Assembly: GCA_002085385.1 (NCBI GenBank) | Contig: NATO01000051.1 | Location: 1 to 10,807, forward strand | Direction: 5' to 3' | Length of the DNA stretch: 10,807 nucleotides | Source of the DNA: a candidate division Zixibacteria bacterium 4484_93 | Lineage (GTDB): Bacteria; UBP14; UBA6098; 4484-93 | In this document: piece after piece, positions 1 through 7,145 of the stretch | Layout: each line of letters starts with the position of its first letter | How positions within the stretch are numbered: position 1 is the first letter of the stretch | Translations under genes and position numbers: made by a program | Notes under the pieces: generated by a model | What the model was told of the DNA's origin: nothing | Database searches by the model: none | The model's input: the letters and a program-made list of their open reading frames with translations, nothing else

Positions 1-895
1 AATCGCCAGCTAAATCAAGCCAAATAGTTGATAGCTGATGCAAGTCTGCGTATTCATAGCTCGTAACATAGGGGCTTGAACTTACGATTAAATCTACACT
101 ATCATTTGATACAGGCTGGTATCTGGCGTCGGTAATCCTAATATTCAAATATCCGTCGAGATTGTCTCGAACCTTTGAAGGAACGACATTATAGAATTGT
201 TTGTTCCCTTTCTGCATCTTCTTTAGGTGTTTTCTAATAGCTTCGTAAGGCTTTGCCGGATTCTTCTTGAAATCCCTTGTCGGTTTTGTACTTCCCTGTG
301 ACCATATAGAGCAATTTTTCAAAATATGACTAAAGGCAACCAGCAAAAAATCTCTTATCTTTTTATCATCTTCTTCATAGATGCATCTCAATATCTTGCC
401 AAGTTCAATCTTGCTTTCCTCGGTGAACCAATAGTCAATTCTCTTGATATGTCTTTCGGGGATTAAAGGCTCGATGTTCCTGTTAAATAATCCTTTCTGT
501 GTAAATTCTGCCACTCTGGACAAGAATTGTCCTATTTTTTCGCTAAGATAAGTTGGTTCTATTGGTGTTGATTTTACTTTAGTTATTAGGTAGGCTATCT
601 TATTTATATCCGTTCCGCTTGCTCTAAACCCTCTTGAGATTGCTGTAACGATAGTGGTCCCGCATCCCATAAATGGGTCGTTTATATGAGCCTCTCTGTT
701 TGGCGCATACTCATCGATCAATTTTTCAACCAATTGTGGAATAAATTTTGCAGGATAACGATGATAACTATGTGTCCACTTTCCTGTATCTGAGGATTTA
801 TATCCAATAAACGACCAGTTATTATCCACCCTTTTTACATTAAATAGGTGCAAGATTTCTTCAGGAGATTTTATTTTTTGTTGCGTTATTCTCAT
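1..895 (-). CDS. Site-specific DNA methyltransferase (N4-cytosine/N6-adenine amino-MTase), 3' end outside window
   Basis: The frame is open from ATG at 895 to the window edge (298 residues, no stop); the C-terminus lies to the left. It is predicted to methylate an exocyclic amino group in DNA using AdoMet. Visible motifs: a motif X-like HRYPAKFIP stretch near residues 45-53, the AdoMet-binding DPFMGCGTT (residues 73-81), then about 190 residues that may hold target recognition, then a motif IV-like SSPYVTSYEYADLHQLS starting at residue 273. The order X-I-TRD-IV is that of alpha-class amino-MTases. A Ser-type motif IV leans towards N4-cytosine, but the usual SPPY reads SSPY here. The ATG overlaps the stop of the upstream barrel gene as ATGA, and only a weak Shine-Dalgarno (GGA) precedes it, so translation is probably coupled. 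The gene has about 30-42% GC per line counted, well below its neighbours, which suggests transfer. No endonuclease partner lies inside the window. Confidence 0.85.
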   Translation of the reverse strand, partial: MRITQQKIKSPEEILHLFNVKRVDNNWSFIGYKSSDTGKWTHSYHRYPAKFIPQLVEKLIDEYAPNREAHINDPFMGCGTTIVTAISRGFRASGTDINKIAYLITKVKSTPIEPTYLSEKIGQFLSRVAEFTQKGLFNRNIEPLIPERHIKRIDYWFTEESKIELGKILRCIYEEDDKKIRDFLLVAFSHILKNCSIWSQGSTKPTRDFKKNPAKPYEAIRKHLKKMQKGNKQFYNVVPSKVRDNLDGYLNIRITDARYQPVSNDSVDLIVSSSPYVTSYEYADLHQLSTIWLDLAGD

Positions 896-1818
896 TTCAG
901 TCCAAAGCTAAATGATAATATATGGCTACCCTCCGGGTCGTTTTTCCTCTGGAAATATCCGTATCCAACCTCACCCGAGAACCTGCCGAAACTCGTTTTT
1001 GCTCCAATACCTGCGCCGAACCCACGGGAGGAGTATCCTGCACCGAGCGAAACCATATCGAACAGGGAATACTCGACTCCTCCTCCCCAGTTGAAGCAGT
1101 ATGAGTTCCCCTCGACATTGAACAGTATGGACAGAGGAATATCCTTCGGGAATAGCCCGACACCGGCTGCTGCGGTCAGCGGAAGGCTTTCTGTCGAGCA
1201 GATGCCCCTGCCGTAGTATGGGGATGAATCCCAGCTCTGCTTTACATCGATATTCTTGAGCACCGCACCGAATGCGAGCTGCCGCTTGAGAAACCTATAG
1301 TAAAACCCGATGTCGAACCCGACACCGTATGCGGTAACATTCTCGATACTCGACTGAACATATTTCATATTCCCACCAACTGCCATATCCCGAATGACTT
1401 TCTTGCTGAATGTAAAGATGCAGGCGAACTCCCCGTTTTGGACCTCACCTATCTTAACACCGCTTCTCGTCCTCTCATCGACATCCGACACGCCTGCCGA
1501 AACGAGTGCCAGTCCAACCGCAGCATCGCCTCTTATGTTGTATCCTGTGGAGAAGCCGAACAATCTTCTTTCGAGTGAGAGCAGGCTCGTGTGCCCGGAG
1601 AAGAAGAGGTTCTCTGTGTTAAGAATCTCTGACGGATTGTATAAGAAAGCTGTCTGCGGTTTGCAGGATGCAATGTATGTGTATGCCAGCCTCGCATCAT
1701 CATAGGAGAGGGGCAGTCTCAGGAATGCACCTGTCTGTCCGCCTATGGTTGCAGACAGTGTAGCCGATGATATGGCAAGGATTGCCGCGAGTGAGAATAT
1801 AAATCCCTTACCTGTCAT
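892..1818 (-). CDS. PorV/PorQ (UPF0164-like) family outer-membrane beta-barrel protein
   Basis: This 308-residue protein starts with a hydrophobic signal peptide (about residues 1-23, probable cleavage after SATLSA). Next comes the pattern seen in PorV/PorQ-type proteins: GAFLRLPLSYDDARLAY, then an NPSEIL motif near residue 61. The rest alternates short amphipathic strands with glycine-rich turns (for example YGVGFDIGFYY, LAFGAVLKNI, VGYGYF) and ends in an aromatic-rich strand, LSFSFGLK, typical of a barrel. Four cysteines (52, 133, 207, 241) remain in the predicted mature chain, which is unusual for this type. Start choice: ATG at 1818 follows AAAGGA and overlaps the ribBA end by 11 bp. The downstream methyltransferase overlaps its stop by 4 bp. 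The specific role is unknown; family members include type IX secretion partners and porin-like proteins, but nothing here shows a secretion system. Confidence 0.75.
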   Translation of the reverse strand: MTGKGFIFSLAAILAISSATLSATIGGQTGAFLRLPLSYDDARLAYTYIASCKPQTAFLYNPSEILNTENLFFSGHTSLLSLERRLFGFSTGYNIRGDAAVGLALVSAGVSDVDERTRSGVKIGEVQNGEFACIFTFSKKVIRDMAVGGNMKYVQSSIENVTAYGVGFDIGFYYRFLKRQLAFGAVLKNIDVKQSWDSSPYYGRGICSTESLPLTAAAGVGLFPKDIPLSILFNVEGNSYCFNWGGGVEYSLFDMVSLGAGYSSRGFGAGIGAKTSFGRFSGEVGYGYFQRKNDPEGSHILSFSFGLK

Positions 1819-2887
1819 CTTTTCCTTTCATATTGAGTAGATGTCCGAGCTTGTCGCGCTTGGTCTCGAGGTAGCGGCGGTTATGCTCTGTGGGAGGTAT
1901 CTCGATGGGGACCCTTTCTGTTATCTTCAGTCCGTATCCGGCAATCCCCACGACCTTCTTTGGGTTGTTAGTCAAAAGCCTTATCGATGAGAGTCCGAGG
2001 TCGACGAGGATTTGTGCTCCGATGCCATATTCCCTGAGGTCGGGGGGGAAACCGAGGTGGCAATTTGCCTCGACGGTATCGAGCCCCTCATCCTGCAACT
2101 TGTATGCGAGTATCTTGTTTTTTAAGCCGATACCTCTTCCCTCCTGCCTCATATAGACGAATACACCTCTTCCTTCTTTTTCAATCATTTTCATAGCGGT
2201 TGCCAGCTGGTCTCCGCAGTCGCAGCGGAGTGAGCCGAGTGTATCACCTGTTAGACACTCGGAGTGAACGCGAACGAGCACATCCTTCTTTCCTCTGACA
2301 TCACCCTTGACAACTGCAAGATGATGTTTGTGCTCGCCAATCAGTGATTCGTAGAGGTAAAGCCTAAAGTGTCCATATTTTGTAGGGAAATCGACATCGA
2401 CTATCTTCTTGACCAGCTTCTCACGCTTCTGGCGGTATTCTATCAGGTCTCTTATCGTCACAATCGGGATATTATGCTTTTTTGAGATTTCGAGCAGTCT
2501 CGGCATCCTTGCCATCGTTCCGTCCTCGTCCATAATCTCGCAGATGACGCCGGCGGGGTATCTTCCTGCGAGTGTGGCGAGGTCGACAGCTGCCTCTGTA
2601 TGTCCTGCTCGGTGTAGAACACCACCCTCCTCTGCCTGAAGCGGGAAGATGTGACCTGGTCGTGCAAGCTCATCCGGAGTGGTCTTCTCATCGAGCAGAA
2701 CCTCTATCGTTCTTGCCCTATCGAATGCAGAGATACCTGTTGTCGTTCCTTGCTTTGCGTCGACGGCAGCGTCGGCGGGGAAGAAGAAATCGCCCTCGTT
2801 TTCACGGTTTTCATCATCGACGACAATCAGAATCTCACCTGCTTTTGTCCTCCTGATTGCCTCTTCGATGCTCACTATTCCCGACAT
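1808..2887 (-). CDS. ribBA: RibBA: DHBP synthase (internally truncated) / GTP cyclohydrolase II
   Basis: This is the two-domain riboflavin enzyme. RibB makes 3,4-dihydroxy-2-butanone 4-phosphate from ribulose 5-phosphate; RibA opens GTP to start the pyrimidine branch. At 359 residues it is shorter than the usual roughly 400. The RibB part keeps RENEGD (28-33), GTTTGISA (47-54), GHTEAA (95-100) and CEIM with Glu117, matching E. coli RibB His153 and Glu174 by spacing. However, only 13 residues lie between GD (32-33) and GTTTG, where about 60 are normal. About 47 residues are missing, including the stretch with the active-site Cys (Cys66 in E. coli, from memory). The RibA part (about 160-359) looks complete: zinc cysteines 211, 222 and 224, then RQEGRGIGL (247-255) and LLTNNPKK (304-311). 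ATG 2887 follows AGAGG and overlaps ribE by 13 bp. RibA activity is likely; RibB activity is doubtful. Confidence 0.93.
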   Translation of the reverse strand: MSGIVSIEEAIRRTKAGEILIVVDDENRENEGDFFFPADAAVDAKQGTTTGISAFDRARTIEVLLDEKTTPDELARPGHIFPLQAEEGGVLHRAGHTEAAVDLATLAGRYPAGVICEIMDEDGTMARMPRLLEISKKHNIPIVTIRDLIEYRQKREKLVKKIVDVDFPTKYGHFRLYLYESLIGEHKHHLAVVKGDVRGKKDVLVRVHSECLTGDTLGSLRCDCGDQLATAMKMIEKEGRGVFVYMRQEGRGIGLKNKILAYKLQDEGLDTVEANCHLGFPPDLREYGIGAQILVDLGLSSIRLLTNNPKKVVGIAGYGLKITERVPIEIPPTEHNRRYLETKRDKLGHLLNMKGKDDR

Positions 2888-3462
2888 ACCAGCCTCTCAA
2901 TATACTTGCCGACTACATCGAACTCGACATTTACCAGCTCACCTTGATGCTTGAATTGGAAATTGGTGTTTTTGTATGTGAACGGTATAATGGCGACTTC
3001 GAACTCGCTTCCTGTTATGTTTGCGATAGTCAGTGATACCCCGTCTATTGCGATGGAACCTTTTGGGACAATATATTTTGTATTTCCGGGCGGCAGGAGG
3101 AAGCGGAATGTTGTCTGTGTCCCTTTTGGGATAATCTCCGTTATCCTTGCTGTTGTGTCGATATGCCCGTAGACGATATGCCCATCGAGCCTGCCGGAGG
3201 AGGGGAGTGCACGCTCGAGATTTATTCTATATCCTGTTTTTATCTGCCCGAGCTTCGTTCTTGCAAGCGTCTCCTCGACCGCCATAACGGTTATTTGCCT
3301 ACGGTTTCCCTTCTCAACTGTGAGACAGGCTCCATCACAGGATATACTTGCTCCTGCCGGGATGGGGGAGTTAAAATCCGTCTCGATAGAGATTCGAACG
3401 CCTCCGGATGCCCGATTTACCCTTGTAATTCTCCCTATCTTCTCGACTATCCCTGTGAACAT
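2875..3462 (-). CDS. ribE: Riboflavin synthase, alpha chain
   Basis: The enzyme dismutates two 6,7-dimethyl-8-ribityllumazine molecules into riboflavin plus the pyrimidine precursor, the last step of the pathway. The 195 residues hold two tandem lumazine-binding barrels. The first (about 1-90) begins with the diagnostic MFTGIVE and has GASISCDGACLTV (37-49), with Ser41 and Cys46 at catalytic positions. The second (about 91-195) has GHID with His100, KGSIAIDGVSLTI (134-146) and a C-terminal helix, VVGKYIERL. The usual IPHT of the second barrel reads IPFT (residues 159-162), a small deviation. ATG 3462 lies within the ribD 3' end (16-bp overlap) and follows AAGGGGAA, a good ribosome binding site, so expression is coupled to ribD. 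The symbol ribC is used for this gene in some species. The identity is secure. Confidence 0.95.
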   Translation of the reverse strand: MFTGIVEKIGRITRVNRASGGVRISIETDFNSPIPAGASISCDGACLTVEKGNRRQITVMAVEETLARTKLGQIKTGYRINLERALPSSGRLDGHIVYGHIDTTARITEIIPKGTQTTFRFLLPPGNTKYIVPKGSIAIDGVSLTIANITGSEFEVAIIPFTYKNTNFQFKHQGELVNVEFDVVGKYIERLVCRE

Positions 3463-4514
3463 TTCCCCTTCTTATACACGGTCAGGACCGCGTCATTCCC
3501 GCTCTTATCGACCGATTCTATGCAGAACTCCATCGCATTCTGGAGCCTGCGTGTTATATTCCCGAACATCCCTTTTCCATTTCCAATGACCTTTGGTGCA
3601 ACGAATATCAGCATTTTATCGTAGAGTGAATTTTCGATGAAGAACGAGTGAACCTCTCCTCCACCCTCGACAAGAAGGCTTCTTATGTTCATCTTCCAGA
3701 GTTCAGGGAGAATATCCTTCGATAGGTTGGACAGTATGACAAGCGATATGTTATCGGGCAAGCCTTCTTCCGGGTAGTCGGGGTTGTCGGTTATTATATA
3801 TGTTGGCAGTCCATCGGTGAAGATATGGTATCTCTCGTATTCAAGCGGGTGTCTTGCGAGGACAAATCTGATAGCTGTTTTCCCCTCGACGAGATATGTT
3901 GTGAGCCGTGGATTATCGCATCTTACCGTTTCTGCTCCGACAAGTATCCCATCGACTAACGCTCGCAGCATATGCGAGGCTTTTCTTGAGCTCTCTGATG
4001 TTATCCACCTTGAGTTGCCGGATGTGTCTGCTATGAACCCGTCGAGTGTGATGGCGGCTTTCCCGATGACAAATGGAAGTTTCTCCTGTATGTTCTTGAA
4101 GTATATCTCGTTTAGCCTTTTTGCCTCGTTTTCCAGCATCCCGACCTCGACATCTATCCCTGCGTCACGAAGTTTTTTCACGCCGCCTCCGGATACCCTC
4201 GGGTTCGGGTCGAGTGTGGCAATATAAACCTTTCTTATCCCGGATTTGATGATTGCGTCTGTGCAGGGAGGTGTTCTTCCGTAGAAGTTGCACGGCTCCA
4301 GTGTCACATACATCTCCGCTCCGGAGAGATTCTCCTTCGTGTTCCGTATCGCCTCGACCTCGGCGTGCGGCATACCGCAGCGGCTGTGATAACCCTCCCC
4401 GATAATCTTCCCGTCCCTGACAATCACCGCACCAACCATCGGATTGGGGGAGGTCTCTCCCCAGCCTCCCTTTGCGAGGGAAAGAGCCCTTTTCATATAC
4501 TTGATTTTGGGCAT
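3447..4514 (-). CDS. ribD: RibD: pyrimidine deaminase / uracil reductase
   Basis: This bifunctional enzyme of the GTP branch of riboflavin synthesis deaminates and then reduces the ring-opened pyrimidine (355 residues). The N-terminal cytidine-deaminase-like domain (about 1-145) shows TSPNPMVGAV (21-30) and the zinc site: HAE (His50, Glu52), Cys75 and Cys84 in EPCNFYGRTPPC. The motif has NF where SH or CH is commoner, but the ligands and proton shuttle are intact. The NADPH-dependent reductase domain (about 146-355) carries PFVIGKAAITLDG, WITSE, LVGAETVRCDNPRLT and a VEGGGEV loop. ATG 4514 comes directly after a strong promoter, so the mRNA is probably leaderless; an internal Met7 (4496) also lacks a Shine-Dalgarno. 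The gene leads the riboflavin block, with ribE overlapping its end. No FMN riboswitch can fit upstream. Confidence 0.95.
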   Translation of the reverse strand: MPKIKYMKRALSLAKGGWGETSPNPMVGAVIVRDGKIIGEGYHSRCGMPHAEVEAIRNTKENLSGAEMYVTLEPCNFYGRTPPCTDAIIKSGIRKVYIATLDPNPRVSGGGVKKLRDAGIDVEVGMLENEAKRLNEIYFKNIQEKLPFVIGKAAITLDGFIADTSGNSRWITSESSRKASHMLRALVDGILVGAETVRCDNPRLTTYLVEGKTAIRFVLARHPLEYERYHIFTDGLPTYIITDNPDYPEEGLPDNISLVILSNLSKDILPELWKMNIRSLLVEGGGEVHSFFIENSLYDKMLIFVAPKVIGNGKGMFGNITRRLQNAMEFCIESVDKSGNDAVLTVYKKGKCSQG

Positions 4515-4520
4515 CGAACA

Positions 4521-4548
4521 ATTATATGTTTTAAAATCGATTAGTCAA
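4521..4548 (-). promoter_or_regulatory. Sigma-70-type promoter of ribD, probably giving a leaderless mRNA
   Basis: Read on the minus strand, TTGACT (4548-4543) and a perfect TATAAT (4526-4521) are separated by 16 bp. This sits in the 44-bp gap between miaA and ribD, the only non-overlapping junction of the minus-strand gene train. Initiation normally falls about 7 bp after the -10 box, which is the A of the ribD ATG at 4514 or within a base or two. No Shine-Dalgarno precedes that ATG. I infer a secondary promoter that lets the riboflavin genes and everything after them be transcribed independently of mutL-miaA. Confidence 0.7.
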
Positions 4549-4558
4549 ATAAATTTGG

Positions 4559-5482
4559 TCATACAGCGAGGCGACACTCCCGAATAATATTTTCGATAGC
4601 ATCCGCAGGCTCCACCCAGATTATCCTGCTTGCTTTCCTGAACCAGGTTATCTGCCTTTTCGCGTAGTTTCTTGTCTTTTTCTGTATAGCTGATATGATG
4701 CTATCCAGTTCTTCCTTTCCTTCGATGTAATCTATTATCTGGGGGTATCCGAGCGAGCAGATTCCGGGGTCGTCCCGTGAGTATCCGTTGTTCAGCAGGC
4801 GTCTTGTCTCTTCTATCCAGCCGCTGTTAATCATCGTTATTACCCTGCTATTTATTCTCTCGTATAGCTTTTTTCGTGGTATGGACATACCGAACAGCTT
4901 TGTTGGATATTCCAATTTCTGGTAGTTTCCCTCTTTTTGCCAGGCTGATATAGGTTTTCCTGTTGCAATGGAGACCTCCAGTGCCCTTTGAATCCTGATG
5001 AGGTCGTTTGGGTGCACCCTTTCTGCTGTTTCCGGGTCGAGTTTTTCGAGCAGTTTGTAGAGCTTTTCTCCCTTGTTTCTTCTTTTTTCCAGTTCCTCTC
5101 GTATCTGTGGGAACTCTGCTGGTCCCTCGAAAAACCCCTCTGTTAGTGCCTTTATGTATAGTCCTGTCCCCCCTACGATGATGGGCAGTTTTCCGCGAGC
5201 GAGTATATCCTCAATGAGATTTCTGGCAATTCTGGCGAATTTCATAGCAGAGAACCGTTCGTTCGGGTCGAGGAAGCCAGTCATATGGTATGGCACGGGT
5301 GGGTTGACGGGTGTCGATGTCCCGATGGTCATACCTCTGTATATCTGTCTCGAGTCGGCGGATATTATTTCACCATCCAGTCTTTCTGCGAGCTTTATTC
5401 CAAGCTCTGTTTTCCCAGATGCTGTTGGTCCAGCGATGATGGGGATAGAGCTTCTATCTGCCAAAGCGTCTTTCCAGTTCAT
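4559..5482 (-). CDS. miaA: tRNA dimethylallyltransferase (A37 prenylation)
   Basis: MiaA transfers a dimethylallyl group to N6 of A37 in tRNAs that read UNN codons; MiaB would act next but is not in the window. Counting from ATG 5482 (307 residues), the P-loop GPTASGKT is at 18-25, DSRQIYRGM at 43-51 and GGTGLY at 104-109. The C-terminal part has the family hallmarks LYERINSRV, the LGYPQIIDYI helix and KKTRNYAKRQITWFRK. The common HH motif reads YH (VPYHMTGFLDP). The start is uncertain. ATG 5482 overlaps mutL by 29 bp but has a poor Shine-Dalgarno. TTG 5464 follows GGAAAG and gives an 11-bp overlap like those elsewhere in this train. An upstream TTG at 5545 would add a low-complexity, non-homologous tail. 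mutL-miaA adjacency is common in bacteria. Confidence 0.93.
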   Translation of the reverse strand: MNWKDALADRSSIPIIAGPTASGKTELGIKLAERLDGEIISADSRQIYRGMTIGTSTPVNPPVPYHMTGFLDPNERFSAMKFARIARNLIEDILARGKLPIIVGGTGLYIKALTEGFFEGPAEFPQIREELEKRRNKGEKLYKLLEKLDPETAERVHPNDLIRIQRALEVSIATGKPISAWQKEGNYQKLEYPTKLFGMSIPRKKLYERINSRVITMINSGWIEETRRLLNNGYSRDDPGICSLGYPQIIDYIEGKEELDSIISAIQKKTRNYAKRQITWFRKASRIIWVEPADAIENIIRECRLAV

Positions 5483-7145
5483 TGAGGGTAAGCTCGATGA
5501 CGGTTGGTCTCCCGTGCGGACAGGAAAATGGGTTCTCGGTGGCAAACAGCATATCGAAAAGGTTCTGCATCTCCCTCTGAGATAGTTTATCTCCTGCCTT
5601 GATAGCCGCTTTGCAGGCGATACTTGCTGCCACTCTTTTGAGTTTGTCGGGTTCTTCTATCTCGGGTGAGGTTATATCCTCGAGAATTTCGTGTAGTATC
5701 TCGCCGTTACCTATCTCCTTGATGAACGGCGGGAAAGCCTCGATGAGAATATGTCCTGAGCCATACGCTCTTGTCTCAAATCCGAGATGTTCTATCGCAT
5801 CTTTATATTCTTTGATTGTTTCCATCTCCTGTGGGGTCATCTCCAGGACAATCGGGAAGAGTAGCCTTTGTCCTGTTAGGCTGGCTGACTTCAGTCGTTC
5901 AAGCACCTGCTCATACAGGACCCTCTCGTGTGCTGCATGCTGGTCGACCACAAGGATGCCGTTCTTCGTCTCGACAAAGATGAACATATTGTGCACCTGA
6001 TAGAAATTTATCTCAGGCTCCATACGGAAGAAATCGGGCTCCTCCTGTGGCGGAGGGGATGCCTTTTTCGTTATGACCCTGTGTGGAGTTGGTTCTCTTT
6101 TTGTCGTTATACTCTTTTTGAAGCTGATGGACGGTGCAATCTTCTCAGGGGTTGTTTTTGCTTTCTGGAACCCCTTTTCCACAGCCTTCAGCACCGTATG
6201 GAAGATAGCATCCTCCCGTTTGAACCGCACCGCCATCTTCGATGGATGTATGTTCGGGTCCACCAGTTCCGGTGGAATTGATATGAAGAGTATATATGGA
6301 GGGAAACGCCCCTTTTGAAGGTATGCTCCGTATCCATTCTTGACAGCCGCCGAGACAAGCGGGCTCTTGACAAATCTGCCGTTGACATAAATATAGTCGT
6401 ATCCACGGCTCTTTCTTGCAAATGATGGCTTGGTAATAAACCCCTTAACCGAAATCTCATCTATCGAGTGTCCGACCTCGATTATGTTCTCGCTGAAATC
6501 GGTGCCCAATGTATCTTTTATTCTCTTTGTGATGCTGTCTGTTTCGAGGAGGAGGAATACCTCCTTCCCGTTGCTTATGAGCTGGAACCGGATGTTCGGG
6601 TATCCGAGAGCGAATCGGATGAATGTGTTGAGTGAGTGCTTGTATTCCGTTCGGATGCTCTTCAGGAATTTCTTCCTTGCCGGGACATTATAAAATAGGT
6701 TCTCGACGATGACGCGGGTTCCCTTTCTTGTTCCTGTCTCGGATATCTCTCTTGGCTTTCCGTTCTCCGTAAGAATATATGTTCCCATCTGTTCATTCTG
6801 TGGCCTTGTGAAGATGGTTACTTTTGCCACCGATGCTATGGATGGCAGTGCCTCACCCCGGAATCCGAGTGTTGCAATCTCTTGCAGGTCGTCTGCTGTC
6901 TGGATTTTGCTTGTTGAGTGCCTGCGGAATGCGAGGATAGCGTCCTCTTTTGTCATTCCATCGCCGTTATCGGATACCTCGATGAGCCGTATACCGCCAT
7001 CTTCGAGTTTTACCTCTATCTCTGTTGCTCCAGCGTCTATCGAGTTTTCGACAAGCTCCTTCAGGACAGATGCAGGGCGTTCCACGACCTCACCGGCTGC
7101 AATGCGGTTCGCCACCCACTCATCCAGAACCCTTATCTTTCCCAT
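5454..7145 (-). CDS. mutL: DNA mismatch repair protein MutL, endonuclease-type
   Basis: MutL couples MutS mismatch recognition to strand incision and removal. The 563 residues comprise an N-terminal GHKL ATPase (about 1-330) with ELVENSIDAG (Glu33, Asn34), DNGDGM (59-64), GFRGEAL (94-100) and the VDPNIHPSK lever (295-303). A Pro/Lys-rich linker covers about 330-370, followed by a C-terminal dimerisation/nuclease domain. That domain shows the metal-binding DQHAAHE (401-407) with the further Glu at 412, ACKAAIKAG (510-518) and CPHGRPT (542-548). These are the motifs of MutL proteins that nick DNA themselves, as in bacteria without MutH. ATG 7145 follows AAGGGGA and overlaps the upstream small gene by 13 bp. 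Its 3' end overlaps miaA. Identity and completeness are clear. Confidence 0.97.
   Translation of the reverse strand: MGKIRVLDEWVANRIAAGEVVERPASVLKELVENSIDAGATEIEVKLEDGGIRLIEVSDNGDGMTKEDAILAFRRHSTSKIQTADDLQEIATLGFRGEALPSIASVAKVTIFTRPQNEQMGTYILTENGKPREISETGTRKGTRVIVENLFYNVPARKKFLKSIRTEYKHSLNTFIRFALGYPNIRFQLISNGKEVFLLLETDSITKRIKDTLGTDFSENIIEVGHSIDEISVKGFITKPSFARKSRGYDYIYVNGRFVKSPLVSAAVKNGYGAYLQKGRFPPYILFISIPPELVDPNIHPSKMAVRFKREDAIFHTVLKAVEKGFQKAKTTPEKIAPSISFKKSITTKREPTPHRVITKKASPPPQEEPDFFRMEPEINFYQVHNMFIFVETKNGILVVDQHAAHERVLYEQVLERLKSASLTGQRLLFPIVLEMTPQEMETIKEYKDAIEHLGFETRAYGSGHILIEAFPPFIKEIGNGEILHEILEDITSPEIEEPDKLKRVAASIACKAAIKAGDKLSQREMQNLFDMLFATENPFSCPHGRPTVIELTLNELERRFGR

Noticed and set aside
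1..895. Complete restriction-modification or novel defence system
   Set aside because: Only the methyltransferase is visible; no nuclease, helicase or toxin gene lies in the window, so a system cannot be claimed.
848..1216. Plus-strand 122-codon open frame
   Set aside because: It lies opposite the barrel gene, which has a signal peptide, coherent strand pattern and ribosome binding site; the plus frame has Pro/Ser-rich antisense composition and no domain.
3163..3624. Plus-strand 153-codon open frame opposite ribE/ribD
   Set aside because: Antisense shadow of two conserved riboflavin genes, with no recognisable features.
4515..4558. FMN riboswitch upstream of ribD
   Set aside because: The gap is 44 bp, too short for the element, and none of its conserved helices is visible; a promoter explains the sequence better.
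5073..5585. Plus-strand 170-codon open frame opposite miaA/mutL
   Set aside because: It is antisense to two clearly identified conserved genes, and its translation shows no family motif.
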